DNA of 64,000 bases from Streptomyces decoyicus. GTDB taxonomy: Bacteria; Actinomycetota; Actinomycetes; Streptomycetales; Streptomycetaceae. The DNA is taken from positions 7,750,001 to 7,814,000 of the forward strand of contig NZ_CP082301.1 of assembly GCF_019880305.1 (NCBI RefSeq), in the 5' to 3' direction. Every line of letters starts with the position of its first letter. Positions within the stretch are counted from its first letter, which is position 1. The position numbers and the translations under genes were made by a program. Below, piece after piece: positions 8,388 through 16,893 of this stretch. The notes under the pieces were generated by a model, which was not told the origin of the DNA, searched no databases, and saw nothing but the letters and a program-made list of their open reading frames with translations.

Positions 8388-9152
8388 GTGCCGATAAACC
8401 AGAACGTGTTCTCATCCGTCGCGGCCTGGCGGCGCCGGGCGGTGTCGCGCGCGGTCCACCGTGGCGCTCGCTGGGTGAGAGAAGTCGCGGCCGTCACGGC
8501 CGAACGCCCGGGCCCCTACCGCTTCCGGCGGATCGGTACCGGCACCCGGCTCGCCTTTCCGCAGGGCACGCTCTTCGGCGACCCGTGGATCGAGCTCGGC
8601 GACTACTGCATCATCGCCCAGGACGTGACGCTCACGGCCGGCATGATGCCGGACCTCGATCTCGGCCCGGACCCCATCCTCACCCTGGGAAACGGTGTGG
8701 TGCTCGGCCGCGGCAGCCATGTGATCGCGGATGTCCGGCTGACGATCGGCGACGACTGCTTCTTCGGCCCCGGTGTCTACGTCACCACCACCAACCACAG
8801 CTACGACGACCCCGACGTGCCGGTCGGCAAGCAGTGGCCGCGCACCGACCCGGTGGCCATCGGCGCCGGCAGCTGGATCGGTACCGGGGCGGTGATCCTG
8901 CCCGGGGCGCGGCTGGGGCGGAATGTCGTGGTCGCCGCCGGGGCCGTGGTCCGCGGTGAGGTCCCCGATCACGCGGTGGTCGCCGGTGCGCCCGCCAAGG
9001 TCGTCCGCAGCTGGGATCCCCAGCAGGGCTGGCAGCCGCCGCTGCGCACGCCGGCGCCGGTGCCGATCCCCGAGGGTGTCACCTCTGACCAGCTGGTCGC
9101 GCTGCGCGCCTGGCAGGCGGAGGAAGCCAAGGAGGCGTACGAAGCGTCCTGA
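8388..9152 (+). CDS. Acyltransferase, LbetaH hexapeptide family
   Basis: A 254-residue hexapeptide-repeat acyltransferase related to maltose/galactoside O-acetyltransferases. The catalytic histidine is in TTTNHSYDDP, and the closing turns GAVVRGEVPDHAVVAGAPAKVV are typical. GTG at 8388 is preferred; GTG at 8382 in the same frame is also possible, and neither has a strong ribosome-binding site, which suggests a leaderless or near-leaderless transcript. Acceptor substrate unknown. Confidence 0.85.
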   Translation: MPINQNVFSSVAAWRRRAVSRAVHRGARWVREVAAVTAERPGPYRFRRIGTGTRLAFPQGTLFGDPWIELGDYCIIAQDVTLTAGMMPDLDLGPDPILTLGNGVVLGRGSHVIADVRLTIGDDCFFGPGVYVTTTNHSYDDPDVPVGKQWPRTDPVAIGAGSWIGTGAVILPGARLGRNVVVAAGAVVRGEVPDHAVVAGAPAKVVRSWDPQQGWQPPLRTPAPVPIPEGVTSDQLVALRAWQAEEAKEAYEAS

Positions 9153-9168
9153 GGCGCCGTCAGGCAGA

Positions 9169-9193
9169 ACGGGGCCGCCGTTGTCGGCCCCGT
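9169..9193. terminator. Terminator hairpin between convergent genes
   Basis: ACGGGGCCG (9169-9177) pairs with CGGCCCCGT (9185-9193) over a 7-base loop, placed between the acyltransferase and the EamA transporter, which run toward each other. Confidence 0.75.
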
Positions 9194-9198
9194 CCGTG

Positions 9199-10068
9199 TC
9201 AGCTTCCCGAGGCGAGCAGCACCGAGCCGACCAGTGCGAGGGAGGCGCCGGCCGTCTGGATCGCCCGCAGCCGCTCCTTGAGGACGCCGAGTGCGGCGAG
9301 CGAGGTGACGACGGGATAGAGGGAGGCGAGCACCGCCGCCATGGTGACCGGCCCGTTCTGGGCGGCCAGGGCGTAGGTGCCGTTGGCCGCGACATCGGCG
9401 ATCCCGACGAAACCGAGCGCGGGCAGCTCACCCCGCAGGGCCGGGAGCCCGCCCTCGGGCAGCGCCGGGGTGCCGCGCCGTACCGACGCGTACAGGGCGG
9501 CGCCGCCGACGGCGACGTTGCACACCCGCTGTACGAACAGGGCGAGGAAGAGCCCGGTCAGGGTCGTCGACGCCTCCGAGATCAGCGCCATCACCGCGCC
9601 GAACCCGAGCGCCGAGACCAGCGTCAGCACGATGGTCTGGCGGGCCACGGACGCCCCGCTGACCCGTGGGCCACCGGCCAGCAGGACACCGATCACGGCC
9701 ACGACCATGCCGGAGGCCTGGAGCAGCCCCGGCCGCTCGCCCGCCACGATCCCGACGCCGAGCGGTACGAGGACGGTGCCGACCGAGGCGAGCGGGGAGA
9801 CCACGCCCATCGGGCCGAGCGCCAGGGCGCGGTAGAAGCAGAGCATGGCGGCGGGCCCCACGACGCCCGCCCCGACGGCGAACCACAGCTGCGGTCCGGC
9901 CTCCCGCCAGCCGCCGGTGGCCAGCACGATGGCGCCCAGCACCACGGCGGCCAGGGTCTGCGAGACGACCACCACGGTCAGCGCCTGCAGGCGTCGGGTG
10001 AGCAGTCCACCGCCGAAGTCGGCGAGCCCCCACAGAAGGCTGGTGGCCAGGGCGAAGACCGCTGTCAT
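9199..10068 (-). CDS. EamA/DMT-family transporter
   Basis: A 289-residue membrane protein with about ten hydrophobic segments and the two-fold EamA repeat (residues about 1-135 and 150-285). ATG at 10068 gives the normal family length; the frame stays open upstream without support. DMT transporters export amino acids, metabolites or drugs, and the cargo is not readable here. It is divergent from an XRE-cupin regulator with palindromes between them, so that regulator probably controls it. Confidence 0.88.
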   Translation of the reverse strand: MTAVFALATSLLWGLADFGGGLLTRRLQALTVVVVSQTLAAVVLGAIVLATGGWREAGPQLWFAVGAGVVGPAAMLCFYRALALGPMGVVSPLASVGTVLVPLGVGIVAGERPGLLQASGMVVAVIGVLLAGGPRVSGASVARQTIVLTLVSALGFGAVMALISEASTTLTGLFLALFVQRVCNVAVGGAALYASVRRGTPALPEGGLPALRGELPALGFVGIADVAANGTYALAAQNGPVTMAAVLASLYPVVTSLAALGVLKERLRAIQTAGASLALVGSVLLASGS

Positions 10069-10081
10069 GGTGAAACCTCGC

Positions 10082-10134
10082 AGTACAGTGAACCGGACGC
10101 TGAAGTACACCACACCGTAGTGCAGTGAACTGCA
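10082..10134. promoter_or_regulatory. Operator candidate of the EamA / XRE-cupin pair
   Basis: The divergent promoter region holds AGTACAGTGAAC (10082-10093) and AGTGCAGTGAAC (10119-10130). The second is part of a perfect palindrome TGCAGT-GA-ACTGCA (10121-10134). An AT-rich TCCAATATATTG follows (10142-10153), plausible as a -10 region for the regulator gene. Confidence 0.55.
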
Positions 10135-10174
10135 TCGCGGCATCCAATATATTGCCCTCCGACTTGGACGGACC

Positions 10175-10747
10175 GTGACGGACCTCGACCAGCTCACGCA
10201 GTCGCTCGCCCGCAACCTCAAGCACTGGCGCGCCGAGCGCGGCTTCACCCTCGATGCACTGGCGGCCCGTGCCGGGGTCAGCCGCGGGATGATCATCCAG
10301 ATCGAGCAGGCCCGGACGAATCCGAGCGTGGGAACCACCGTCAAGATCGCCGACGCGCTCGGCGTCAGCATCACCACGCTCCTCGACTACGAACAGGGCG
10401 CGCAGGTGCGCATCGTGGAGCCGAGCGAGGCGGTCCGCCTGTGGTCCACCGAGGCCGGCAGCTTCACCACGCTCCTTGTCGGCGCCGAGGCACCCGGGCC
10501 GTACGAACTGTGGGACTGGCGCCTGATGCCCGGCGACAGCAGCGCCTCGGATCCGCATCCGTCCGGCACCGTGGAACTGCTCCATGTCCGGGCCGGCACG
10601 CTGACGCTGGTCGTGGACGGTGAGGAGCACACGGTGGCCGCCGGCGCCTCGGCGACCTTCGAGGCCAAGGTCGCGCACGGCTACCGCAACGACGGTGCGG
10701 AACCTGTCGAGATGACCATGTCGGTGATCATCCCGCCCGCCCGCTGA
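10175..10747 (+). CDS. XRE-family regulator with cupin domain
   Basis: A 190-residue protein with an XRE helix-turn-helix (residues about 10-66, FTLDALAARAGVSRGMIIQI) and a C-terminal cupin (about 100-185, with SDPHPSGTVELLHV and AGASATFEAK). GTG at 10175. This two-domain type usually senses a small molecule through the cupin and represses a neighbouring transporter or amine-degradation gene. The divergent EamA gene is the natural target. Confidence 0.9.
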   Translation: MTDLDQLTQSLARNLKHWRAERGFTLDALAARAGVSRGMIIQIEQARTNPSVGTTVKIADALGVSITTLLDYEQGAQVRIVEPSEAVRLWSTEAGSFTTLLVGAEAPGPYELWDWRLMPGDSSASDPHPSGTVELLHVRAGTLTLVVDGEEHTVAAGASATFEAKVAHGYRNDGAEPVEMTMSVIIPPAR

Positions 10748-10789
10748 GACGGTCCGCCACCGCCCCGGCAGGGCTGTTAGCTTGGCGCC

Positions 10790-11347
10790 ATGCGTGTGCC
10801 GATGGATGCTTTCGACGATGTCCGCCCCGCTGCCGAGTGCCTGGATCTGCTGGTCGAGCCGGTGGCCACCGCGATCCGCGCCTGGAGTGGATCCGTGCCG
10901 GTCGGCGAACTGCGCTACGTCGAGACGGACCCGGCCATCGCGGACACCGCACTGCTCGTCGAGCACCACGGTGCCTGGCTCCTGGAACAGTCGGCGAACT
11001 GTGTGGTGGTGGCCGGCAAGCGCGGCGGCGAAACCACCCTGGCCGCCTGTGTCGTGCTCTCCCACACCCGCGTCGACGTGAACGGCGTGGTGCGGCGTCA
11101 ACTGGGCGCCCGCAAGGCGTCGTTCGCGCCGATGGACAAGGCGGTCGGCGACAGCGGGATGGAGTACGGCGGGATCACCCCGATCGGCCTGCCCGTCGGC
11201 TGGCCGCTGCTGGTGGACGCCGCCGTCGCCGACATCCCCTACGCCCTGATCGGCAGCGGCAGCCGCCGCGGCAAGCTCATCGTTCCCGGCAAGGCACTGG
11301 CCGAACTGCCCGGCGCCACGGTCCTGGACGGGCTGGGCATCGCCTAG
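10790..11347 (+). CDS. YbaK/EbsC-family aminoacyl-tRNA deacylase
   Basis: A 185-residue protein of the YbaK/ProX editing fold. The family hydrolyses mischarged aminoacyl-tRNAs in trans. Visible landmarks are the segment RRQLGARKASFAPMD, with the conserved lysine that positions substrate, and the GGITPIGLP loop near residues 123-131. Specificity (Pro, Ala or Cys-tRNA) is not clear. It stands alone and is followed by a hairpin. Confidence 0.85.
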   Translation: MRVPMDAFDDVRPAAECLDLLVEPVATAIRAWSGSVPVGELRYVETDPAIADTALLVEHHGAWLLEQSANCVVVAGKRGGETTLAACVVLSHTRVDVNGVVRRQLGARKASFAPMDKAVGDSGMEYGGITPIGLPVGWPLLVDAAVADIPYALIGSGSRRGKLIVPGKALAELPGATVLDGLGIA

Positions 11348-11358
11348 GGGAGCCACTC

Positions 11359-11381
11359 CCTGGGGGCTGTCTCCCCCCAGG
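11359..11381 (+). terminator. Terminator after the YbaK-family gene
   Basis: CCTGGGGG (11359-11366) pairs with CCCCCAGG (11374-11381) over a 7-base loop, 12 bases after the stop codon. Confidence 0.7.
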
Positions 11382-11470
11382 CCGTTTCGTCCGGGTCATC
11401 ATCCGGCGCGCCGCGCCCGTACGTGATCACCGATGAGCGGCGGCCGCGTCTAGGGTTTGCGTCATCGGGC

Positions 11471-11506
11471 ACGACATGACACGACATGGCGTGACGTGAC
11501 GTGACG
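11471..11506. repeat. Short direct repeats upstream of the isomerase-like gene
   Basis: ACGACATGAC and ACGACATGGC lie back to back (11471-11490), followed by GTGAC three times (11491-11505). They end just before the AGAAGGG ribosome-binding site of the next gene. They may be a regulator site or simple slippage. Confidence 0.5.
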
Positions 11507-11519
11507 AGAAGGGCCGCGC

Positions 11520-11810
11520 ATGGAGTTCCTGGTCGACATGGTGACCACCGTTCCGGAGGGCACGTCGGAGGAGTCCGTGGAGGAGCTCCGGGCCCGGGAA
11601 GCGGCGCGGGCGCGGGAACTGGCCGCGCAGGGAAGCCTGGCGCGGCTGTGGCGTCCGCCGCATGCCCCGGGTGAATGGCGCACCTGGGGGCTTTTCCGTG
11701 CGGACGGCGCGGAGCAGTTGGAGCAGATGCTCGCGTCGATGCCGCTGCGGGTGTGGCGGCACGACACGGTGACGCCGCTGTCCCCGCACCCGAATGACCC
11801 AGGCTTTTAG
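11520..11810 (+). CDS. Muconolactone delta-isomerase-like protein
   Basis: A 96-residue protein of the muconolactone isomerase (CatC) fold: MEFLVDMVTTVP at the start, then a helix rich in glutamate and arginine and the segment WGLFRADGAEQLEQMLASMPL. True CatC enzymes act in the catechol branch of the beta-ketoadipate pathway. No other catabolic gene is nearby, so a role in that pathway is unproven and the gene may be a generic dimeric alpha/beta-barrel protein. AGAAGGG serves as ribosome-binding site. Confidence 0.82.
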   Translation: MEFLVDMVTTVPEGTSEESVEELRAREAARARELAAQGSLARLWRPPHAPGEWRTWGLFRADGAEQLEQMLASMPLRVWRHDTVTPLSPHPNDPGF

Positions 11811-11938
11811 GTGCCGCCTACCCCCGGCCGTCCGGATCGGCCGGGGCCGGAGTGCGCCGCCGCGATCGAACACGGCGGCGCCCGGGGGCCGTTACCCGGA
11901 CACCGACCGGATCTCGTTCCACCCGACAGGAGGCCCCG

Positions 11939-12310
11939 ATGAACAGCACGAAGGACGACGAATCCATCCTGCGCGGCGTTCTCGACCGGTGGCAGGCGGC
12001 CGTCGACGCACACGAACCCCAGCGGGTCGCCTCGTACTTCACCGAAGACACGATCTTCCAGGGGCTGCACCCCTACAGCGTCGGACGACGGGGCGTCGCC
12101 GACTACTACGCTTCCCAGCCGCTCGGCATGACGGCCGCGTACCGGATTCTCGAAACCAGGCGGCTCGCCGACGACCTCGTGCTCGGTTACCTGAGCGTCG
12201 ACTTCTCGTTCACCGACCGGCCTGCGCTCGCCGTTCATCTCGCCGTGCTGGTAAGGCACATGGAGGGCGGCTGGTACATCAGCCACTACCAGGTTTCCCA
12301 CCTGGACTAA
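11939..12310 (+). CDS. SnoaL/NTF2-like protein (SgcJ/EcaC type)
   Basis: A 123-residue NTF2-fold protein. ATG at 11939 follows AGGAGG closely. The pattern ILRGVLDRWQAAVDAHEPQRVASYFTED and the closing GGWYISHYQVSHLD are typical of the SgcJ/EcaC or DUF4440 group, whose members range from isomerases to proteins of unknown role. Its TAA stop (12308-12310) is also the target duplication of the neighbouring insertion sequence, so the protein was not altered but its own terminator was pushed 891 bases away. Confidence 0.8.
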   Translation: MNSTKDDESILRGVLDRWQAAVDAHEPQRVASYFTEDTIFQGLHPYSVGRRGVADYYASQPLGMTAAYRILETRRLADDLVLGYLSVDFSFTDRPALAVHLAVLVRHMEGGWYISHYQVSHLD

Positions 12311-13201
12311 GAGGAGCTAACAGAATGCTTGGACGCGTCGGTAGGTGATCACGCAGCAGGCCAGTTTGAGGAAGGCTTCGTGGACGTCGTCGCGGATCTC
12401 CCAACGGATCCGCAGTCGACGGAAGCCATGGCTCCAGGCATTCGTGCGCTCAACGACCCAGCGGACGGTGCCGAGCCCGGAACCATGCGGTATGCCGCGT
12501 CGTGCGATGACCGGCTTGATTCCACGTTTCCACAGCAGGCGGCGGTACTTGTCGAAGTCGTAGCCGCGGTCGGCGAACAGCTTCCGCGGCCGGTGACGAG
12601 GTCTGCCGGTGCGTCCCTTGATGTGGGGTATCGCGTCGAGCAGGGGCAGCAGCTGGGTGACATCGTGCCGGTTGCCGCCGGTGAGCGTGATGGCCAGCGG
12701 GGTGCCATGGGCATCAGTGATCACGTGGTGCTTCGAGCCCGGTCTGGCACGGTCGACCGGGCTCGGGCCGGTTTTGGGCCGCCGCGACGTGCCTGCCGGT
12801 GCGAGCCGTCGATCACCGCCCGCGACCAGTCCAGCTTCCCCGCCTGGTGCAGCTCGGTCAGCAACACCTGGTGGAGTCGGTCCCACACCCCGGCCTCGTT
12901 CCAGTCCCGCAGTCGGCGCCAGCACGTCATACCTGAACCGAAGCCGAGCTCCTGCGGCAGCCACTCCCATTGGATACCGGTATGCAGCACGAACAGAATC
13001 CCCTGCAGACAACGCCGGTCGTCCAACGGCAAACGACCAGCGTTGCGGGACCTGCGCTCACGCACCGGCAACAGAGGCTCGAACCGCCCCCACAAGTCAT
13101 CCGTTACCACCCACGGCGGATGCTTCCCCTTCCCCATGACCTACCCAACGAGCCACCACAGACAGAGGCATGGCCACACAGAGGCTTTCTGTTAGCTCCT
13201 C
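12311..13201 (-). mobile_element. IS5-type insertion sequence, intact, 891 bp
   Basis: The ends are perfect 15-base inverted repeats, GAGGAGCTAACAGAA (12311-12325) and its complement (13187-13201), flanked by a 3-base target duplication TAA (12308-12310 and 13202-13204). Inside is one transposase in two frames joined by a canonical slippery heptamer. Size, ends and frameshift design fit the IS427-like branch of the IS5 family. Perfect ends and target duplication point to a recent insertion. Confidence 0.93.
12317..13137 (-). CDS. IS5-family transposase made by -1 frameshifting
   Basis: ATG at 13137. The upstream frame runs to a stop at 12721 and carries the DUF4096-type N-terminal domain and the first catalytic aspartate (VIDGSH). 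At 12778-12772 the minus strand reads C CCA AAA, a perfect X XXY YYZ heptamer. A -1 shift there joins the second frame (to 12317), which carries the second aspartate (LFADRGYD) and glutamate (VVERTNAW). The fused product of about 273 residues has a complete DDE triad and is probably functional. Confidence 0.9.
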
Positions 13202-13206
13202 TAAGG

Positions 13207-13225
13207 CCGGCCCGCTGTCGGCCGG
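13207..13225 (+). terminator. Displaced terminator of the NTF2-like gene
   Basis: CCGGCC (13207-13212) pairs with GGCCGG (13220-13225). Removing the insertion sequence places this hairpin two bases after the TAA of the NTF2-like gene, so it was probably that gene's terminator. Confidence 0.5.
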
Positions 13226-13270
13226 AAGGGCGTACTTACGGGAGACGGGCGTCTCACGGGGAGGGGGTAC

Positions 13271-13735
13271 TCACCGGCAGGGCGCGCTCAGCGGCTGTCT
13301 TCCGGCGGTCTGAGTGAGTTCGGCGCGGCCGAACAGAAGCGCGTACCCGGGGGGCAGCTGGGCGAGGACACGGGTGAGGAGGCCGGGCCCGGCGAGCTGG
13401 GCGACGCTGGTGAGGACGGCGCCGGCATCCCAGCGTGCGGTGGCCGGTGTGCCACCGGTGCGGGTGGCGAGGTCCTTGACGAAGCCCCAGCCGGTCAACT
13501 GCTCGGTGCCGGGGATCTGGGCGGTGAAAAGCAAGGCGGCCTCGACGGGCAACCGGGCTGCCAGGTCGACGCGTTCCTCGCCGGTGAGCTGGCGGCCCAG
13601 TGCGGCCAGCACGGCGCCCACGACTTCTTCGGCCCGCTCGCGGGTGGGGTACGCACCGTCGTACCGGACCCGTTCCAGCAACTGGTCAAAGGTCATGCCC
13701 GGTGCTGGACGGACCGCTTCAGGCTGCAGGGACAT
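13271..13735 (-). CDS. DUF2267 protein 1
   Basis: A 154-residue DUF2267 protein. These small helical proteins lie in stress or dormancy gene sets of actinobacteria, often beside Hsp20, but their molecular role is unknown. The two internal repeats of the fold show the family pattern (RERAEEVVGAVLAALGRQL, then ARWDAGAVLTSVAQLAG and LPPGYALLFGRA). The next gene upstream on the same strand is a paralogue. A short N-terminal extension of 13 residues precedes the domain. Confidence 0.82.
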   Translation of the reverse strand: MSLQPEAVRPAPGMTFDQLLERVRYDGAYPTRERAEEVVGAVLAALGRQLTGEERVDLAARLPVEAALLFTAQIPGTEQLTGWGFVKDLATRTGGTPATARWDAGAVLTSVAQLAGPGLLTRVLAQLPPGYALLFGRAELTQTAGRQPLSAPCR

Positions 13736-13806
13736 GGGGGAACGTCGCCTTTCTCCTCAAGGGAATCGTGTTGTCGTGTGCTGGGCGCCTTGCCCGTGTT
13801 CGGGGC

Positions 13807-14202
13807 TCACATGGGCTGGGGGTGGCCGAAGAGGAGGTCGTAGCCCGGTGGGAGCTGGAGCAGGATGCGCTGCATGAGCTCTTCGCCCGCCGCGTCCGCG
13901 GCGACGCTGAGCACGGCGCCGATGTCCCACTGGGCGGTCTCCTTGGTGGCTCCCTCGATCCAGGCCGCGGTCGCCTGCACGAACCGCTCGGCGGAGAGCG
14001 GTTCATCGGCCTGTAGCGGGTTGAGAAGGATCAGGGCGTAGGTTTCCGGCAGCCGGGCGGCGAGCTCGGCTCGTTCGTGTCCCACCAGGTGGGCGCCGAG
14101 CAGAGCCAGGACGACTCGGGTCGCCCGGTCCGCCTCCTGTGGGGTGCCGTATTCGCCGCGTTCCTGGACGTGGGTCAGGAACGCCTCCCACCGCAGGGTC
14201 AT
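13807..14202 (-). CDS. DUF2267 protein 2
   Basis: A 131-residue paralogue of the preceding DUF2267 gene (shared LPPGYxLLFG end and GA-x-WD-x-GAV pattern). It lies between DUF2267 protein 1 and hsp18 on the same strand, with gaps of 71 and 94 bases, so all three may be one stress transcript driven from the hsp18 promoter. Function unknown. Confidence 0.82.
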   Translation of the reverse strand: MTLRWEAFLTHVQERGEYGTPQEADRATRVVLALLGAHLVGHERAELAARLPETYALILLNPLQADEPLSAERFVQATAAWIEGATKETAQWDIGAVLSVAADAAGEELMQRILLQLPPGYDLLFGHPQPM

Positions 14203-14296
14203 CGCGGATGCCCCCTTCGGAGCGTGCGCGGAGGACGGGGCCAGGAGGGAGGGGAGATCTGCCCTGTCCTCCGCCGCTGATACGGGTGTGATCGGC

Positions 14297-14731
14297 TCAG
14301 CCGCTGATCTGCTTCTGCGTGGAGTCCCGGCCGATGGCGATCTTGCGGGGCTTGGCGCGCTCGGCGATCGGGATGCGCAGGGTCAGGACGCCTGCGTCGT
14401 AATCGGCCTTGATGTGCTCGGTGTCGAGGGTGTCGGCCAGCATGAGCTGGCGCGAGAAGACGCCCAGGGGGCGCTCGGAGAGCTCCATCTGCACGGTGTC
14501 GCCCTTGGTGACCGGCCGGCGTTCGGCCTTGACGGTCAGCATGTTCCGTTCGACGTCGATATCGATCGCGTCCGTGGAGACGCCGGGCAGGTCGAGAGCG
14601 ATGACGTATTCGTCGCCCTCGCGATAGGCGTCCATCGGCATCGGGGACGGCCGGGACCACGTGCCGGACGTGCCCATGAGCTGCTGGGTGAGCCGATCGA
14701 GCTCGCGGAACGGGTCGGTGCGCATCAACAT
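14297..14731 (-). CDS. hsp18: Small heat-shock protein Hsp18 (alpha-crystallin family)
   Basis: A 144-residue Hsp20 chaperone that holds unfolding proteins in an ATP-independent way. The alpha-crystallin domain covers about residues 32-130 (LDLPGVSTDAIDIDVE, GVLTLRIPIAERAKPRKI). GGAGG precedes ATG 14731; a second ATG at 14725 is possible. It is divergent from a RheA-like gene, and the region between them holds the sequence known as the RheA operator in Streptomyces albus. Expression is therefore probably repressed at normal temperature and released on heat. Confidence 0.93.
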   Translation of the reverse strand: MLMRTDPFRELDRLTQQLMGTSGTWSRPSPMPMDAYREGDEYVIALDLPGVSTDAIDIDVERNMLTVKAERRPVTKGDTVQMELSERPLGVFSRQLMLADTLDTEHIKADYDAGVLTLRIPIAERAKPRKIAIGRDSTQKQISG

Positions 14732-14798
14732 CGCGAAACACCTCCAGAGGACTCAGGCAGTAACTGCCAATGCGCTTCACCTGACACCCGTTGTAGCA

Positions 14799-14843
14799 TG
14801 TCATCCAATGGATGACAAGTGGAGTGTCGTCGAATCGATGACG
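14799..14843. promoter_or_regulatory. RheA-type operators between hsp18 and its repressor gene
   Basis: TGTCATC-CAATG-GATGACA (14799-14817) is a perfect inverted repeat matching the TGTCATC-N5-GATGACA operator reported for RheA. A second, looser copy, TGTCGTC-GAATC-GATGACG, lies at 14825-14843, with centres 26 bases apart. The second copy is closer to the repressor start and may serve autoregulation. Confidence 0.85.
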
Positions 14844-14860
14844 CGATGAAGGAGGTCACG

Positions 14861-15541
14861 GTGCCCACAGCCGACCAGCCCAGCCCTGCTACCGGCCCGA
14901 ACGCTGCCCCCGGGTCCTTCCTCGCGACCGCCGCTGCGCTGAGCGCCATCAGGGAAGCGCTGCGCGCCGCCCACACCGTGCAGGACGACGAACCGCAGGG
15001 GCCCGGCGCAGTACCCCAGGACGAGGCCCTGGCCTCTCTCCTGCTGCTCAGGGAAGTCCGCGAACACCTGGCGGGCTGGGAGAGCGGACTGATCGAAGCG
15101 GCCCGGGAGGCGGGCGCCAGCTGGGCGGACCTTGCCCAGCCCCTCGGCGTCGCCAGCCGCCAGGCAGCCGAGCGCCGCTACCTCCGCCTGCGGCCCGGCG
15201 CCGCCAACACCACCGGCGAAGAGCGCGTCAAAGCCACCCGCGACCGCCGCGCCGCCGACCGCACCGTCACCGCCTGGGCCCGCCACAACGCCGCCGACCT
15301 GCGCCGGCTCGCCGGCCAGATCACCGCCCTCACCAACCTCCCGGCCGGCGCCCGCGCCCCCCTCGCCCACCTCGACCAGGCCCTCGCCGACAATGACGCC
15401 GCCCAGCTCCTCATCCCCCTGGCCGCCACTCAGCCGCACCTCCAGCACGACCACCCGGACCTCGCCACCCGCGTCGCCACCTTCACCCGCCACGCCGCTC
15501 AGCTGCGCCTCAACAGCGACGATCAGCGCCGTCCCACCTGA
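14861..15541 (+). CDS. rheA: RheA-like repressor of hsp18
   Basis: GTG at 14861 follows AAGGAGG by five bases and gives 226 residues; the frame stays open upstream to 14819. The product is helical and rich in alanine and arginine, with a DNA-binding segment around SWADLAQPLGVASRQAAERRYLRL (about residues 87-110). In S. albus, RheA is a temperature-sensing repressor encoded divergently from hsp18. Gene order and operator match, and the symbol rests on that match. Confidence 0.8.
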   Translation: MPTADQPSPATGPNAAPGSFLATAAALSAIREALRAAHTVQDDEPQGPGAVPQDEALASLLLLREVREHLAGWESGLIEAAREAGASWADLAQPLGVASRQAAERRYLRLRPGAANTTGEERVKATRDRRAADRTVTAWARHNAADLRRLAGQITALTNLPAGARAPLAHLDQALADNDAAQLLIPLAATQPHLQHDHPDLATRVATFTRHAAQLRLNSDDQRRPT

Positions 15542-15741
15542 GACACGGGTGCGCCGCCGGGTCGGGGCGGTCGTGTCCTCAGGTCAGGCAAGCGTGCGGA
15601 AACCCAACGGAAGCCGACCGGAGGCAGTTCGGCCGGGCGGAGTTCACGGTGCGAAAGAGCCACCCCGCTCGGGGGCGGGATGGCTCGCGGGAGTTCCGTG
15701 GCGCGCCCGGGGGGCGGGGCCTACGGCCCGGGGGCCGAGGC

Positions 15742-16236
15742 CTACGGGACGGCGCACTCGCCGGACCGCACGTCCAGTGACAGCGCCAGGGAGTGTTCGG
15801 CGAAACCCAGGCTGCGGTACAGCGGCTCGGCATCGTCGGTGGCATGCAGATCGACCCGGGTGACGCCCCGCTCGGCGAACCAGCCCAGCAGTGCCTCCGT
15901 CGTGGCGCGCGCATAGCCGCGGCCCCGGTAGCGGGGGTCCGTACAGACGTTGAAGACGAAGCCGAAGTGCCCCGACGGGTGGCTCGGTGACGGCAGCCGT
16001 TCCTCGATGGTCCCAAGTGCGCACGCCGCGAGATGCGGCGCACCCGCCTCGTCACCCGCCACCACGAATCCGGCCAGCCGGGCAGCCGGGCCGGCCAGCT
16101 GCCGCCGCACCGTCGTCTCCGCGTCCCGCTCCCAACTCCCCGGAGAATCGCGCCCGTTCATCGCAAGGAACATCAGCCGACGCAGCCGGACGAGTTCGGT
16201 GGCGTCCTCGGGAACAGCGGCTCGGGTCACGATCAT
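15742..16236 (-). CDS. GNAT-family acetyltransferase
   Basis: A 164-residue N-acetyltransferase. The acetyl-CoA binding loop is RYRGRGYA with the preceding beta strand FVFNVCTDP, and the C-terminal half ends in DLHATDDAEPLYRSLGF. Start ATG 16236. Substrate unknown. A CoA-binding protein gene lies 25 bases upstream on the same strand, so they may be cotranscribed. Confidence 0.85.
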   Translation of the reverse strand: MIVTRAAVPEDATELVRLRRLMFLAMNGRDSPGSWERDAETTVRRQLAGPAARLAGFVVAGDEAGAPHLAACALGTIEERLPSPSHPSGHFGFVFNVCTDPRYRGRGYARATTEALLGWFAERGVTRVDLHATDDAEPLYRSLGFAEHSLALSLDVRSGECAVP

Positions 16237-16261
16237 GCCCGGACGCTAACGCACCCGCCGC

Positions 16262-16669
16262 TCAGCCCAAACGGGGAATCTCAATCGCCGGACAGCGGTC
16301 CATCACCATGTCGAGCCCGGAGTCGTGCACCCGGTCCCAGGCCGCCTCGTCGATCACCCCGAGCTGGAACCAGACGGCCTTCGCCCCGACCGCAACGGCC
16401 TCGTCGGCGATGCCGCCCGCATGCTCGCTGTTGACGAACACATCGACCACGTCGACCGGAAACGGAATCGCCGCCAGCGAGGGATACCCCTGCTCGCCGT
16501 GCACCGTCTCGGCCTTCGGATGCACCGGCACGATCCGCTTGCCGTACCGCTGCAACACCTCCGCGACGCCGTGCGCGGCGCGCTGCTCGTTGTGGGACAG
16601 GCCCACGACGGCCCAGGTCTCGCCGAGCTCGGTGAGGATCTTGCGGATCGTGCTGGGGTCGCCGTACAC
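16262..16669 (-). CDS. CoA-binding Rossmann-fold protein (YccU-like)
   Basis: A 135-residue stand-alone CoA-binding domain. The nucleotide-binding pattern WAVVGLSHNEQRAAHGVAEVLQ and the segment VWFQLGVIDEAAW are typical of the YccU group. GTG at 16669. Physiological role unknown in this family. The next gene downstream is a GNAT protein, which also uses acyl-CoA. Confidence 0.85.
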   Translation of the reverse strand: MYGDPSTIRKILTELGETWAVVGLSHNEQRAAHGVAEVLQRYGKRIVPVHPKAETVHGEQGYPSLAAIPFPVDVVDVFVNSEHAGGIADEAVAVGAKAVWFQLGVIDEAAWDRVHDSGLDMVMDRCPAIEIPRLG

Positions 16670-16893
16670 GCACTGCCTCCTGCGGATGGAAGGGTCCTGT
16701 GCGGATCAACGGACGGCGCGACCCGGAGATTCCCGTCGCGGGAGACGACCAGGGGCTTTCGCTTGGCTCAGGCCGGCACGATCCACACGCGCGGCCCTCG
16801 GACCGTGCGGCGTGCAGCGGTGGGTGTGCGCCGGACGGCAGACGCCCCGCCCGAAGGGGAAGACGGGCGGGGCGGGTTCTCTGCGCCCGCGGC

